A stretch of 64,000 bases of DNA from Ciona savignyi (lineage: Eukaryota > Chordata > Ascidiacea > Phlebobranchia > Cionidae): positions 1,012,462 through 1,076,461 of the forward strand of contig CH003021.1 of the NCBI GenBank assembly GCA_000149265.1, read 5' to 3'. A program made the position numbers and the translations under genes. Position 1 is the stretch's first letter. Each line of letters begins with the position of its first letter. Below the pieces are notes generated by a model. The model worked only from the letters and a program-made list of their open reading frames with translations, searched no databases and was not told the DNA's origin. Positions 33,291-44,872 of this stretch are shown one piece after another.

Positions 33291-36200
33291 TCAGGTGTGT
33301 GAATTTACGGACGTTATGTCTTGCATATTACCGCTTGTCGAACTTGACATTACGCCCGAATCATTGGATGAGATTGATGTTGGTTCACTTCCACTGAAAG
33401 GCAAAGACCTCGCGCAGTTAAGACCTCGCGCAGGTGAAATTGCTTGGTCGTTAATAATACGTTGTGAGGACATCACGTTTGGCGACACCACTGGCGTTAA
33501 AATGGAAGTTGGATCATCACTTGGTGTCGCCAAAGCACTTGAGTTTTTATTTTGTGACGATTTTTTGACGGGAGACTCAACTTTTAAATTCATTGTGGCA
33601 GTATGAACCGATTCATTATCATCACTTGATGATGTTTTCTCGTGGTCTCTAATTCTCTGAGCTGTCAAAGATTCCAAGGTATCACCATCCCAAAATTCAT
33701 TGGAAAATTCGCTTGCTGTTACGTCGATTTCATCCAAGATTGATCCGACCGTAATGTCACCTTCATTGCTGTCAATAGAACATTCAGGCAGACTTGGTGT
33801 TTGAAATAGTTTAGTCTTTTGGGTGTTTAAAGATTTGGTAGATTTGGTTGTCGTCTGTTGAAATATTTCACTTTCTTGAGAAGTTTTATTCCATCTGGAA
33901 GATTGCTCTTTCCTTAAAGGCTCGTACCTTTTTTGTTTTTCATATTCGTCTGGTGTAAAATTGAACAGTTTACTTGGAGCACTTGTGTCAAAACTTTGGT
34001 CGAAAGAAGAGACAACTGCATCTGGATGAAAGGGATTCTTTGCACTTGGAAACGTAGAAGAAAACAATGGATTACTGTTTAACGGATCGAAAGCGGAAGT
34101 TGTGGGTGTCACAAAATCAGTGTCTGAAATCTCCATCAGTGAAATTGAATCATCTAAATAGGTGACTTCTTGGGAATGAACGGAATGTATTGTAGATGCT
34201 GGTTTATCCAAGTTGGCCATTGGAATGTTTGTATTGTTTGTAGCACTGTGTGTGCTGTTTTGACGATATATCTTATTATCTGACGGAGGAGTTATTACAG
34301 ATCGCCACGATGTATCAGAAACAGAAGTGGTGTCATCAAAGTGAGTTTCAGGAGATGTGGTTTTGGACAAATTCCTTTTTACTTTTGGAGGAGGATCAAT
34401 TTTCGGGAGGATAAACGATGTTGAAGAGTTTAACGATTCAGCTTCATTTATGCTGCAAATATCTGGATTTATTTTAAAACAAACACAGGATTTTTGTTTA
34501 AATTACAGTTATGTAAATGTTACATTTAAAAATGCTTCTTGTTTTATATAGTTAGATGTAATAAGAACGTATTATTTTAGATAAATTGTAACAAGAATAG
34601 GACAACACCAAGCTTTAATTCAACACAATTTGCCAATATTAACTTTATATGATCTATTATACGGCTTGGCAAAACAATTGTTTTTCGGACTAGCCAATGA
34701 ACATATTACTATTAATTTTTGTTAATGATTGGTATATGTCAGCATGGTCTAACCTTTGTGACTTTTTCTTTCTTGGAACACGTGTATCTTGTTTTGAAAT
34801 GCTATTCGAAGATGTCAGATGATTCCATGTACTTGAGTTGTCAGGATTCTATTTATTATAAATATAATTTTAAGTTTAAAAATATTTTCAATATTGTTTT
34901 AAAATGAATTAAATGTCGTCATTTCTAAATAAAAACTCATTTATGGATTTTGCATATATATTTTGCAACATTATGAAAGTTGATATATTTCCAACCTGAT
35001 TAGGAGATGAATCCATTGATTTCATAAAAGATCCGTCGGTACTTAGAATTGGTGATAAGGTGTATCCATTTCTAAAAAAATATTTCAAACTTGTATTTTT
35101 TCACTGTATATTAGTAATCCTTACATACTTGTTACAGTGGATTTGTTCATTGAAAACAACATTAAAATGTAATTTTACTAATCTACAAAATTGAAACTTA
35201 CGGCTGGGAATGTGAAATAGAGAACATAGAAGAATTTTCCATCATACTGTCAGTACCATTCGACTTTGGGTAATTCATGCTAGGTTGGTTCCCATGGATT
35301 TTGGAGGGAGTTGTCAAACCAGATGTCCAAATTGAGGTATTACTAAATTGTAAATCATTTTTAAACATAATATTAGTTTTTTCTAAAGTAACCATTAAAA
35401 TTCGTTTTTTTGGAAACAAGGAATTTCACATAAATGTAATTAATTACACCACCGCATATAACCCCAAGCTAAGGTAGTTTACATTATACCGTGACTAAGG
35501 CATGTCACCGGAAAACTGGGTAACAAACTCACGCTGTGTCATCCAGGTTCAACAAGTTCATTATATCAGTTTTCCCAGCACCACTCGACCCTGCCGTTGC
35601 CAACGTTGTTGATGCCATTGATTGGCTGACCTGTTGGTAAACTGCTGGTGTGATAACTCCCTCATCGTCACTTGAACTGGAAGAATCAGTGGAAACAGAT
35701 GAAACTGTAATAACATATACAAAAATTTAATGAAAAAATAAATACGTAAATCAATTAAAAAAAATCATGACTCACCACTGTCGTAATGTTCACAGTCGAC
35801 CTTATTCTTAGAATCTTTGGTGATAGGCTCAGGCGATGCGGATATATTGGTGTTTTCGAACAACGAATCATTCATGACTGGAAATACCTGATAAAACAGG
35901 TTCTCAGAAATGTTTTCAATTCTCACATATCATTGTTCTGTAATACAGTTTTTGGTTTGTCATTCTATGTTTCTTACCTGTCCAATTTTAGATGTAAATG
36001 ATGGAAGGGTAACAGGAGCAGAGGCTGGGGTCCTTGATTCTACGATAATTGGAGCTGGAGTTCTGTCTCCATTATGCAGATGAAATATTCCATTAGAACC
36101 ATCTGCGAACAATTATTTAAATAACTTATAAAATATTTAAAAGGGGTAGTTTCTAATTAGATCCATCCTCTGAAATTTCTTCCCCAAAAAGTAGATAATA

Positions 36201-39200
36201 ATATGTAATAATTCATTATTTATCAGGACTGTTGTCTTCAATTCAATTAGCTTACTAAGATTAAAAAAGAATTGAAGTTAATTATAAATATTTCAACTAT
36301 AAATAATTTAACTATTGTTTATTACTTTAACCAATTTATATTTACCCTATTTCTAAGGTTTAATATAAATAATAGAATTGTGGTCATATATAGGGTTAAT
36401 CAACATTATCTACCTCTGGTCATGGGAATTTTCTTTTCAATCTCATTAATGTGTGAGACAAGCTCACTCATCTGTGTAATTAGCTCACGGTTCTGGAGTA
36501 GAAGTTGATGATTTCTTGCCTGTGGGAAATAGTTCATGCTTCTAGGTAGTATAGCTTATAACCTAACAGTTGATGGCAGTTATTGGAATATAATAAGTTT
36601 GGACAGAATTATTTTATTATCCAATTGCTAACAATTTCGATTTTTGACAACTTACAAGTTAATCCTCTAGGGCCAATACTAGAATTGTGAAATACTTTAT
36701 ATAATAACATGTCACTACCTGTGCTTCCACTCTAGCCGATGTTTCTGCTGATAGTTGGTCTTTTAAGAGTTGAACCTAAGTAAAAGTGGTTAATGGTATA
36801 AATTTTCCAGGGTATTATTTGATTGCTGCCATAGTTTTCAGCCATACGTTAAATTCACCAAAATGTCACACAATGAGAAGATAGGGCTGTGGCTTTATAT
36901 TTATTAGATTTGTTGATTCAGTAGATTTAGGTATGCAATATAATATTATAGTAATTAGTTAATAAGAAACACATTGAAATATTTATATCAACCCAAGTGC
37001 AGACATATTCCTATGATGCACATTCTTTAATAAAAAGTATTGTCATTAAACTCTTAATAAAAAGAACTAAGTTTCGGTTCAACTAAATAGTATCTATGTT
37101 TAAATCATCAGAAATATCACAAAAAAGGTTAAATTAGATTTTAATATTAAACAATCTAAAGATTTACAAAAGAAAATAGCAAAACAAATAACATCAAAAT
37201 ATTTACCTGTGCCACTGCCACTTGCGTTTGCTGCTCTGCTTGGAGCACCTGCTGTTGCATTAATTGCATTTGGTGATATGTGCTTAGTGGTGCATCTTCA
37301 GATATCATCACCACCTTCTTACGAGGAGTTAATCCATTTACAGCTGTCCTACTCACAACAGGGGTAGAAGGCTGAAAGCATACAAATCATAAACACAGAG
37401 TGGTTTTAAGCATTAACAAATATTTTCTGAAAACAAAACTATATAAAATCTATAACAATATGCAATGAATTGGTAATAAATAACAAATAAATTTTTGGTC
37501 TTTTGCAGGTCCAAGTCATGTGTTTATCAAACACAAATACTCCTAGGTCAATTAAACATAAAATACCTTGCTTTGAACTAAGTCCAAGTCAGTGACCCCT
37601 GTCCGCTGCCCGACAGTATGTACAGGTTCAGTGCAATCTACAGCATCAATATCTGTCTCTTCCACCTCATCTTTCTTTGCATTCTGATGTGCTGCGTATA
37701 TTGATATTCAAAATGCTGAATAGACTATACCAATAAACAGCAATGTAGTTTATATAAAAGAACAGCATGTAAAGATACAACGAAATATATCCAATGCAAT
37801 AACTTATTTGAATATGCTTGACCTCATTTACCTTTAAATTTACTCATTTCTTCCATTAACATGTACAAGTAAGTGTTTGTGTGTGGGAAACATATCTTGG
37901 TATATACTTAATGTTTATATTAGCATATAGATAAGGAGTCATCACTAAAATGTATATGTCAATGACAACAAGTTATGTGAAAGAAACATGGGCTCTTATT
38001 ATAATAAACTATGAAAATATTGACATTATTGTAAACAGGCAATAACATTTCCTTATTGCTTTGGTAATAGGAAGTAATACATGTCGAAACACAGTCAGAA
38101 TTTTATTACATACAATACAAATTTCGTTAAATTAATGACAAATAGCTTTTAAGATAATTGTATGATGTACTGGATATTTATTGCATAAAAGTAATGCAAT
38201 TGTGAGCAAAGTGCAATTGCAATTTTGCATTAAAATTTTACCAAGTGGATCAATTTTAGGTTTTTCGGCATCGGTAACGTCAGTCTTTCCTGCTGCAGCA
38301 AGCGCATTCTGTGCAGCGTTGAACTTGTGACAAACCTCAAAAGCTTGTCCGATTGTACGTACTATTCTCATTGCCTGGCTCTGGTACAACAAAAGTCATT
38401 AATAAGAATAGTATTAGGTGGTTTTGAAGTCACATTTAATTAGTTTGGTTTTTCCTAATGCAATGTTTTTTATCCTTTTTTAACCATCAGAACACTCGTT
38501 TTATTAAAAAATCTTGCTGAACACCAAACTAGCTTTTGTAATGATACAAACACAAGTAATAATTGGCAGACTGCTAATGCAAACTAATTTATTCATTTCT
38601 GTAATATCACACTCCTTTTAAGGACTGTTGTTCTGATTACTAGGCCTATTTAGTTTTTTTTAAAAGTCTAATAAATTTATTTAAAGCAAAACTATTACAA
38701 ATGCAAGCCAAATCAACATTTTCGTAGGATATCTGATGACCTTTTGTAGAACAACAGTTAAAAATCTTTATTCTAAAGGTTATTACTGAATAGGCCACAG
38801 ACTAGTTGTTGTAGCGTCTAAAATAAAAAAAAATCATTTATACAGCAAATGGAAACTAATCTTGACAAGTTCTACAAAATTAACCTTCTTGGTTGATTTG
38901 AAAACATTGCACCGGAACACATTACTTGAGCCATCTCTTGCTATGTAACTCCATATTTTTAAGTCATGAGAGTCATGAGACACATAGAAGATTCTGTAAA
39001 TAATTAAATTTTTTACCAAGTAAATGGAAATATTACACCACCACATGTGCTATTTTCTTAAAAACTTCTTGTGAAACAATTTTCTCAAAATTTAATAACA
39101 AGGGCTGGGTAAAATTAAACTGACACAAAAAAACAGTTATCTCAAAAGATAAAGTTATTTTGCAATATTAATCTATGATACCAAACAGGAAATAGTAGGA

Positions 39201-41769
39201 ATACCTATAGACTGGATCGTGCATTATAAGTAATTTTCGCTCATCCCACATAAGCTCTTTCTTCTGCAATATAAACAATATAAATTATGATGATCTTGTG
39301 TACATGCAATACATTTACCTTAGTTCTTAAAAAGACTTTCACGCCATCCACAGACACTACCACGTTCACTTTTCGTTTCTTAATTCTCTTTACCTTGAAC
39401 TCATACTGGAAAGTAAAAGACAGTTTACTATCATACAAGGTTATTGATTCTAAAATTCTTTAAATTAGAAACAACTAATAATAAAAATATATTTTTTTAA
39501 ATAAGTTTAAAATAAAATTATATGCTATGAAGATTTTTGGCTATAATTGAATGTACCACTGCCAAGCATAATGGCAACAAAGTAAAATGAGTCACTTTAC
39601 GCCTGAGGAATCATGTACAATAGACAAATGAACTGCTCAAACGACAACTTCCTTAAGTGCGGTATTAGTTATACATCCAATTAGGCGAATAAACGGCGCA
39701 AGGTAATAATTTTAAATACAACCTTTAAACACCGGAAATTTTGTAAAAGGTATAATTGCTGAGGTCGAATATAATGTAATCAATTCTTAGACATAATTGT
39801 GAGCAAGGTACTAGGTAAAATATGTTTATTTTATATGGTTTAAGTAGCAATACTTGGTAATCGTGTGCCCAAAACCTACTAAACAAATTGATTTTTTCCC
39901 CATGGCAATTGATCTTAGGAGTAAAAGTAATAATCTCTAATGCATTTTCAAAATACAACTTGAATAGTTAAAGCCAGCATTTAAACACTTAAATAGACCC
40001 GTGCGACTTTGTTAAAATCAATAGGATGACATTGCAAGTGAACGACTTTGCTGTCGAAGTTATGGTAAGCAGCGAGACTATGCGAAAATCGAAAAGAGAT
40101 TATGCATAAATTTTTCAGACGGATCCCACATTAAATATTTACGGGAACAAATCCAGGTAATTTAAATCGGCTTTCCAATATAACACCAAACGCAAAATCA
40201 CACATAAAAGGTACCGTAATAAAATTAGCACAACTCAATTTGGCAACAATCAAATTAAGAAGCAGGAGTGTTATTTTATTGCTAAGACAATTAAGCAATT
40301 AATTTCGAATTAATTCTTACATTCTTTTGCACAATAAACAATCAGGATTTCTATAACATGAAATATCTTAAGTAAATTTATCGAATGAAATTTAGGTTTA
40401 CTTTGAACCAAATGTAGCCTTGTTTTGAAAAATCTTAGTCTTGCAACCTTTCAACACACATTGAGTGTTTGGAAACAGTTGTGAAATTGAACAGATCAAT
40501 TAACCATGAATTTATATGTGAAAAGAGTATAAAATGCCATCAGTGTAGCAGAATAACTGACAAATATCACATACAATTCATTACGCACAAATGGATACAG
40601 TAACATTATCCACACCCCACTTCCGAAAGAACAGTAATATGTGCCGGCAAAGAATCATTCCTACAGTTTTTGTTTGGGTATCTCTATGGTGCTAAACATA
40701 ATCCTTCTGTGTGATATTGAACCAATAGAGCAAAATAATAGGCACCGGTCATCTTCAAAACTTGTCCTTATTTATTTCAAGTCAGTTTCATTACTTACAT
40801 TAAAAATCATTATTCTGCTGGTAACACATATATAGTTTTTTTATAAAAAAAAGGTACCTATTAATAAAAAATTACATGCTATTTAAACATAAAACCTTGC
40901 TTTTTACAGCATGAGTAATTTAAACTCATAAACATTTTTTTGTATTAATTGTGTTACACCCTTAATAACTTAATAAACATTGAATAAAGCAGTTATTTTA
41001 CACACAGAAACCTTTTTTAAACTATGTCTGTAAATGTTTGCAAAACATTGTATTCTCATTACCACAACCTAAGTCAACGTGTGTTTATTGTATGCCTAGT
41101 ATTTATTGTTTATTGTATCTTTCTAAACAATTTAAAATTTGATTTATTTTTTCTCAATTTTGTTCCAGTTAAGTTCGAGTACCGCATGATCAGTTCCTTT
41201 AAAAACATTCAGATGATACAGATTCCTTACCCTTATTCTTCTCATGGCAACCACAATCTCCATTCTTCCTGTTGGTCGTGGAACATCCAAAGTACCAATG
41301 TACTGTACAAAGATCATAGTGGTTAGTTTAAAGATTATAATGGAATTGGCTACAAATGCTATCCAGAGTTTAAACATTTGGTCCAGAATTTAAACATTTA
41401 TCAATTTTCTATTCTTACTAATTCTCTACATGATAGTGTAAAGATTAAAATACTATATTAATTATTATTCTGTTTATGAAGAACCGTTACCATTACATCA
41501 ATGATTTTTCTATTTATACATCCGTTTTTATAATATATTGTAAATGATAGACTTATATATATTCAAAATTGTTGTATTTAACCTTACATAAAATCTTTTA
41601 ATATATATCAGACTTATAGTTTTTTTATATAACAACATAACATAAATTTTACTTTAGACTTGAAATGAATTCCATGATGAAATGCTTCATCATTGTGCAG
41701 TGGAACTCTTGTATCATAAGAATCATCTACTAGATTGTAATCTTTTCTTTTTGTCATTCTGGATGGCAT
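33291..41769 (-). CDS. NOS1AP: NOS1AP / CAPON orthologue (PTB-domain adaptor), complete
   Basis: Seventeen exons, 2919 nt, 972 residues: 41653-41769, 41231-41302, 39319-39405, 39205-39263, 38885-38993, 38242-38380, 37567-37691, 37207-37371, 36719-36775, 36414-36519, 35978-36102, 35776-35887, 35533-35704, 35202-35342, 34996-35071, 34754-34848, 33291-34452. All phases agree. The N-terminus ([20 protein letters not shown]) and PTB domain (about 35-190; [57 protein letters not shown]) match human NOS1AP closely. So do [24 protein letters not shown] and the coiled coil (about 260-340). Known: NOS1AP links nNOS to partners such as Scribble and Dexras1. The tail beyond about 345 is some 630 residues, Ser/Thr rich and presumably disordered, much longer than in the roughly 506-residue human form. 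The C-terminus (NSHT) differs from the human PDZ ligand (EIAV). Confidence 0.96.
33404..33433. repeat. 14-bp direct duplication in NOS1AP last exon
   Basis: AAGACCTCGCGCAG occurs at 33404-33417 and again at 33420-33433, separated by two bases. It is coding, on the other strand, and gives the near-repeat [10 protein letters not shown] close to the C-terminus. Confidence 0.85.
34754..34848 (-). CDS. NOS1AP: NOS1AP exon 16, phase-deduced
   Basis: A 95-nt exon placed by phase. The preceding exon (34996-35071) ends in phase 0, and the last exon must begin with one base at 34452. This stretch (acceptor AAATAG, donor AAG|GTTAGA) is open in phase 0, ends with two bases, and encodes a polar segment with a basic end (RVPRKKKSQ). 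Direct joining of its neighbours would shift the frame. The basic KKK cluster could be a localisation signal. This is the least certain of the NOS1AP exons. Confidence 0.7.
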
Positions 41770-41795
41770 ACTTTCCTTCACCATTCACTTGGGAA
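41770..41795 (-). promoter_or_regulatory. Putative trans-splice acceptor upstream of NOS1AP ATG
   Basis: The minus-strand sequence CATTCTCATTTCCCAAG forms a good pyrimidine tract plus AG that ends at 41788. It lies directly before the TGA of the upstream frame and about 18 bases before the NOS1AP ATG. Known: in ascidian operons downstream cistrons receive a spliced leader at such sites, with almost no intercistronic gap. Inference here; it could instead be a cis-splice acceptor for a NOS1AP 5' UTR exon. Confidence 0.4.
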
Positions 41796-42837
41796 ATGAG
41801 AATGAACACTTGATTATTGATTTCACAGGTGAGTCTTCCACTTCTCCATTTATTGTATCGACCTTCAGTTTATTACTCCACAGGGCTTGAAAATAATTTG
41901 AAATCACCCTTAATAGCTTATACAATGGTTTAGGAACCTAACAATTAAAAGCATTGTTTAGATAATAAAGCAAAAGTGGCAATTTTGTTGATGCTAATTT
42001 TGTTTTTACAATTTAGTTATACTTTAAATTTTTTTTTTAAACTTCAACTACAATATAGATACTACATTTACACTTTACAAATAATAATCATAAAGTTACT
42101 TTCACACAAATGTTTCCCATCACTTACCAATCTCGGATAATAGAGGTTCACCACTAAGTGCCGACTATCAGCCGAAAGTTTGTTACTTTAAAAACCAAGC
42201 ACTAGCTAGTTGTGTCCTTGGCCTTTGTCAGACCTTCTGAGCCCAGTGGATAGCCGTGTTAAAAAACATCCAGTAATCAAACGGTGGTTTTAAAGAAATT
42301 TGGTAATTTGCCGAAATGATAACTCTCTTTCATATTCACTAAGTATTTTAGCCAGTGTTTAATGTTTACAAAATTACTGTTCAGCTAGGTATAAATTCAT
42401 TCTGCCTTACACTCTTTTGAATTTCAACTTAACTAGTGAACTTTAATATATATCTTACGCTGTATGGGTTTTTCAGACATTGATTTGGATTTCAGATTTT
42501 GACATCTAATTATAAACCCTTTCATTGGGGTAGGCTGGTTTTGATTATTAGAAAATGAATTCGTTTTGAAAAAATCTTTAATTATAAAGTTGTACAAAGC
42601 TTTTTCAGTGTTAATCTGGGTTTTTAAAGTTTTTTCCAATCGTAAGTTTAAACTTTGTATTTTATCAGTATTATACATACCGTAACATAATTCTAATACA
42701 ACTTGAATAAGGTAGCAGTAAAAACCGGTATGTAAAAGAACATAAAAATGGCTTTCAGAATTTGGATTGTCTGTTTAACCAATACCTGTATTCTTCCAAT
42801 TTATATGATCGAGTAGATTCTTACTGCTGAAATAAGC
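41785..42837 (-). CDS. Unknown gene immediately upstream of NOS1AP (3' part)
   Basis: Not recognised. Three exons join in phase: 42786-42837 (acceptor GTTTCTTTAG, donor ACAG|GTATTG), 42459-42701 (acceptor TTATTCAAG, donor CAGC|GTAAGA) and 41785-41885 (acceptor TTATTTTCAAG), ending in TGA at 41785-41787. The visible product is 131 residues. It begins with SKNLLDHINWKN and runs through a probable short coiled coil (SLNLRLEKTLKTQINTEKA) and an Asn/Ser/Lys-rich stretch to a C-terminus ending IIKCSFSFPK. The 5' exons were not found, though 42850-43110 is a plausible place. It is co-directional with NOS1AP, whose ATG (41769) is only 15 bp beyond this stop, suggesting one polycistronic transcript. 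Confidence 0.6.
42200..42265 (+). repeat. Degenerate SINE body fragment
   Basis: ACTAGCTAGTTGTGTCCTTG followed by AGCCCAGTGGATA resembles the body of the SINEs at 5.2-6.0 kb. Much of the middle is diverged. It lies in an intron of the gene upstream of NOS1AP. Confidence 0.45.
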
Positions 42838-43186
42838 CTAAAGAAACAGTCGCGTTTAAATAAATTTTTTTACAAATTATTCGTTTGCTGTTAACTATGT
42901 TATAAAGTACTAAAACTGTCATAAATCCAGAGAGATTAGTATGCAGGAAAAACCTATCCGCCAAAACGTACAACAATGTCAACTGCGAGTCTGCGACACT
43001 TTCGTTTCGCTTGAGGAACAACAAGCGTATAGACGACCAGATTTATTAAGAAAAAAAGTTGAGAGCGGCACAGATATACCATTTGCGATTTGTAAGTGAG
43101 ATTTTATTGATGCGTGAGGTATACGTATTATACAGGGGATCGTCAGAAAGGCCAAAAAGCCATATTAAAATTTGGTGCCTTTCTGT

Positions 43187-43315
43187 TCAATTGTGTCTGT
43201 GGGTAAGACACTTAGTCCGACAGATTAGTCTGGTGGTTTAGTGCGTCGCGTTTCAACCGAAGGCTTGCAGATACGAAACTGGTTGATAGCTAGTCGGTTG
43301 AGTCTTGTTAATAAG
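43187..43315 (+). repeat. SINE head fragment (tRNA-like)
   Basis: GGTGGTTTAGTGCGTCGCG, then TTGCAGATACGAAACTGG and TAGCTAGTCGGTTGAG, match the head region of the SINE pair in the collagen intron. The copy ends soon after, so it is 3'-truncated. Confidence 0.6.
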
Positions 43316-43665
43316 ATATGGATGTTAATATGTATTGGATAGTCATATTAAGGGTAATCTGGCAGACTAAAATATGCAAATGAAGGCCTGGCTTATGTCA
43401 ATTTAGGCTTCGATTTTCCTTGATACAGAAAGTTGTAAATATATAAAATGAATTTGAAAAACACAACTGGACAAAAACTAACCAAGTTTAGAAAAATCTG
43501 TAAAAAAATACCTAACCAGATATATCAAACTCTTCCATTACATGCATGAAGCAGCTGGGGACTAAAATTAACTTATATTAAGAATTTCAATACGATCAAA
43601 AAGTGATTCTGCAACCCACAACCATCTTCAACCGATTTACGTGAATTTCCCGGAAACTGAACTGC

Positions 43666-43712
43666 TCATACCACTGATCACTGAACTGCTCATACCACTG
43701 AGTCAGACTACA
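43666..43712. repeat. 24-bp tandem duplication
   Basis: A unit starting ACTGAACTGCTCATACCACT is present twice in direct order, at 43666-43689 and 43690-43712 (the second is one base short). Confidence 0.85.
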
Positions 43713-44805
43713 CACGGTTCCCATGTTTTTATTTTTACATTAAACAATATTGATGAACACAATTTAAGACGTCGGATCATCATCCAAAATCCGGCGTGAT
43801 CAAAACCCAACCGCTAGCTGTGTTAAATCACAGCAACTGATTTTATAGCACTTGGTTCTATTATTAGTTTTTGCTACCAGAGAGAAACGATATACACCAT
43901 GTATGTACATGAAATATACAATTTGGTATTTTAAATCGATACTTAGAAAACCCGAACTTTTCTGACTGCATACGTGTTGCGCACCATGAAAATTGTTCGG
44001 GATGGCTTTATGGTATTTTACAAAGTTTTTTCCGTCGTTCATAAACGTGATAAAGAGAAAAAGGGCACTCAGGGAGGGTGTTTTTTCTAAATTGTTGCAA
44101 AAGCATATGGTGCTAGGATGCAATACTCAAGCTTTTCAGGGGATAGGAAAACACTATCAATTGTCAAAATACATAATGCCCACAGTCAGGTTACCTACAT
44201 TTTAAATACGGTATGGTAACTTTATTACATATTTAGTTCAAACCATTTAACCGTTAGGTTCACACAATATTCGTTAAATACCTTGTCTTGTGATAATACC
44301 AAATATGATTTAAATAATTGTATAGGTTATCCCAAGCAGGATTTTTTTATTGTACCAGCTCATATGCCTTACGGTTATATCTCATTTAAGGCAATGATGT
44401 AACGAATTAAAAAAAACTTAAAAAAAAGTTTACTAACAATAACCTTGGCAATAGTTAACTTGTAACCAACCTATAACCTAAACCGCACTGCAATAGCTTA
44501 ACGTGACAGTGGACATGAGAGTGTTTGCGAGTATAAGAGCCTTGATAATGTTGAATAATAGACATTATGGTTTACAATTAAAAATAATTAAAAGTATTTT
44601 TCGATCTTTAAATGTACAGTGATTTGGTTTGGATTTATTTTGAATCAAAATCTTTATCCTTGCTTAATAATTAATGATGCGTCGACTTAGATCCGAGTAA
44701 TTGAATTCTTTGTCGCATCAGCAACCCACAGCATGAAACAAACTCAGAGTTTCCAGTTTACTTTTCTGTGATGTGCTAAACCTTAAGCTAAGTATTTCTC
44801 CAGCA

Positions 44806-44872
44806 ATGAGGCGTTTCAGGAAAATCGTGTACGGGCAGTGCATACAGAACGGATGTTGTTGCTTTTTCTTGG
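44806..44872 (+). CDS. TNS: Tensin alternative first exon A
   Basis: ATG at 44806 followed by 21 codons and one base, then a strong GTAAGT donor. It encodes MRRFRKIVYGQCIQNGCCCF and FL. A basic start followed by a three-Cys cluster looks like a possible S-acylation (membrane) signal. The phase-1 donor fits the cassette (53029) and the common exon (53617). The assignment to tensin is by phase, strand and position only. Confidence 0.5.

Larger units (their letters stand above)
42838..44805. other. Interval between the divergent NOS1AP unit and tensin
   Basis: Probably contains the 5' end and promoter of the gene upstream of NOS1AP, and the first tensin promoter. Also present are the SINE head fragment and a 24-bp tandem duplication. 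Open frames at 43800-44205 on both strands have no recognised similarity. Confidence 0.4.

Noticed and set aside
35533-35704. Walker-A-like GSSGAGKT in the NOS1AP tail
   Set aside because: Lies in a Ser/Thr-rich disordered linker with no ATPase fold around it; a chance match.
43222-43280. Possible tRNA gene
   Set aside because: Box-like motifs are present but no clover-leaf or acceptor stem forms; it matches the SINE heads in the collagen intron.
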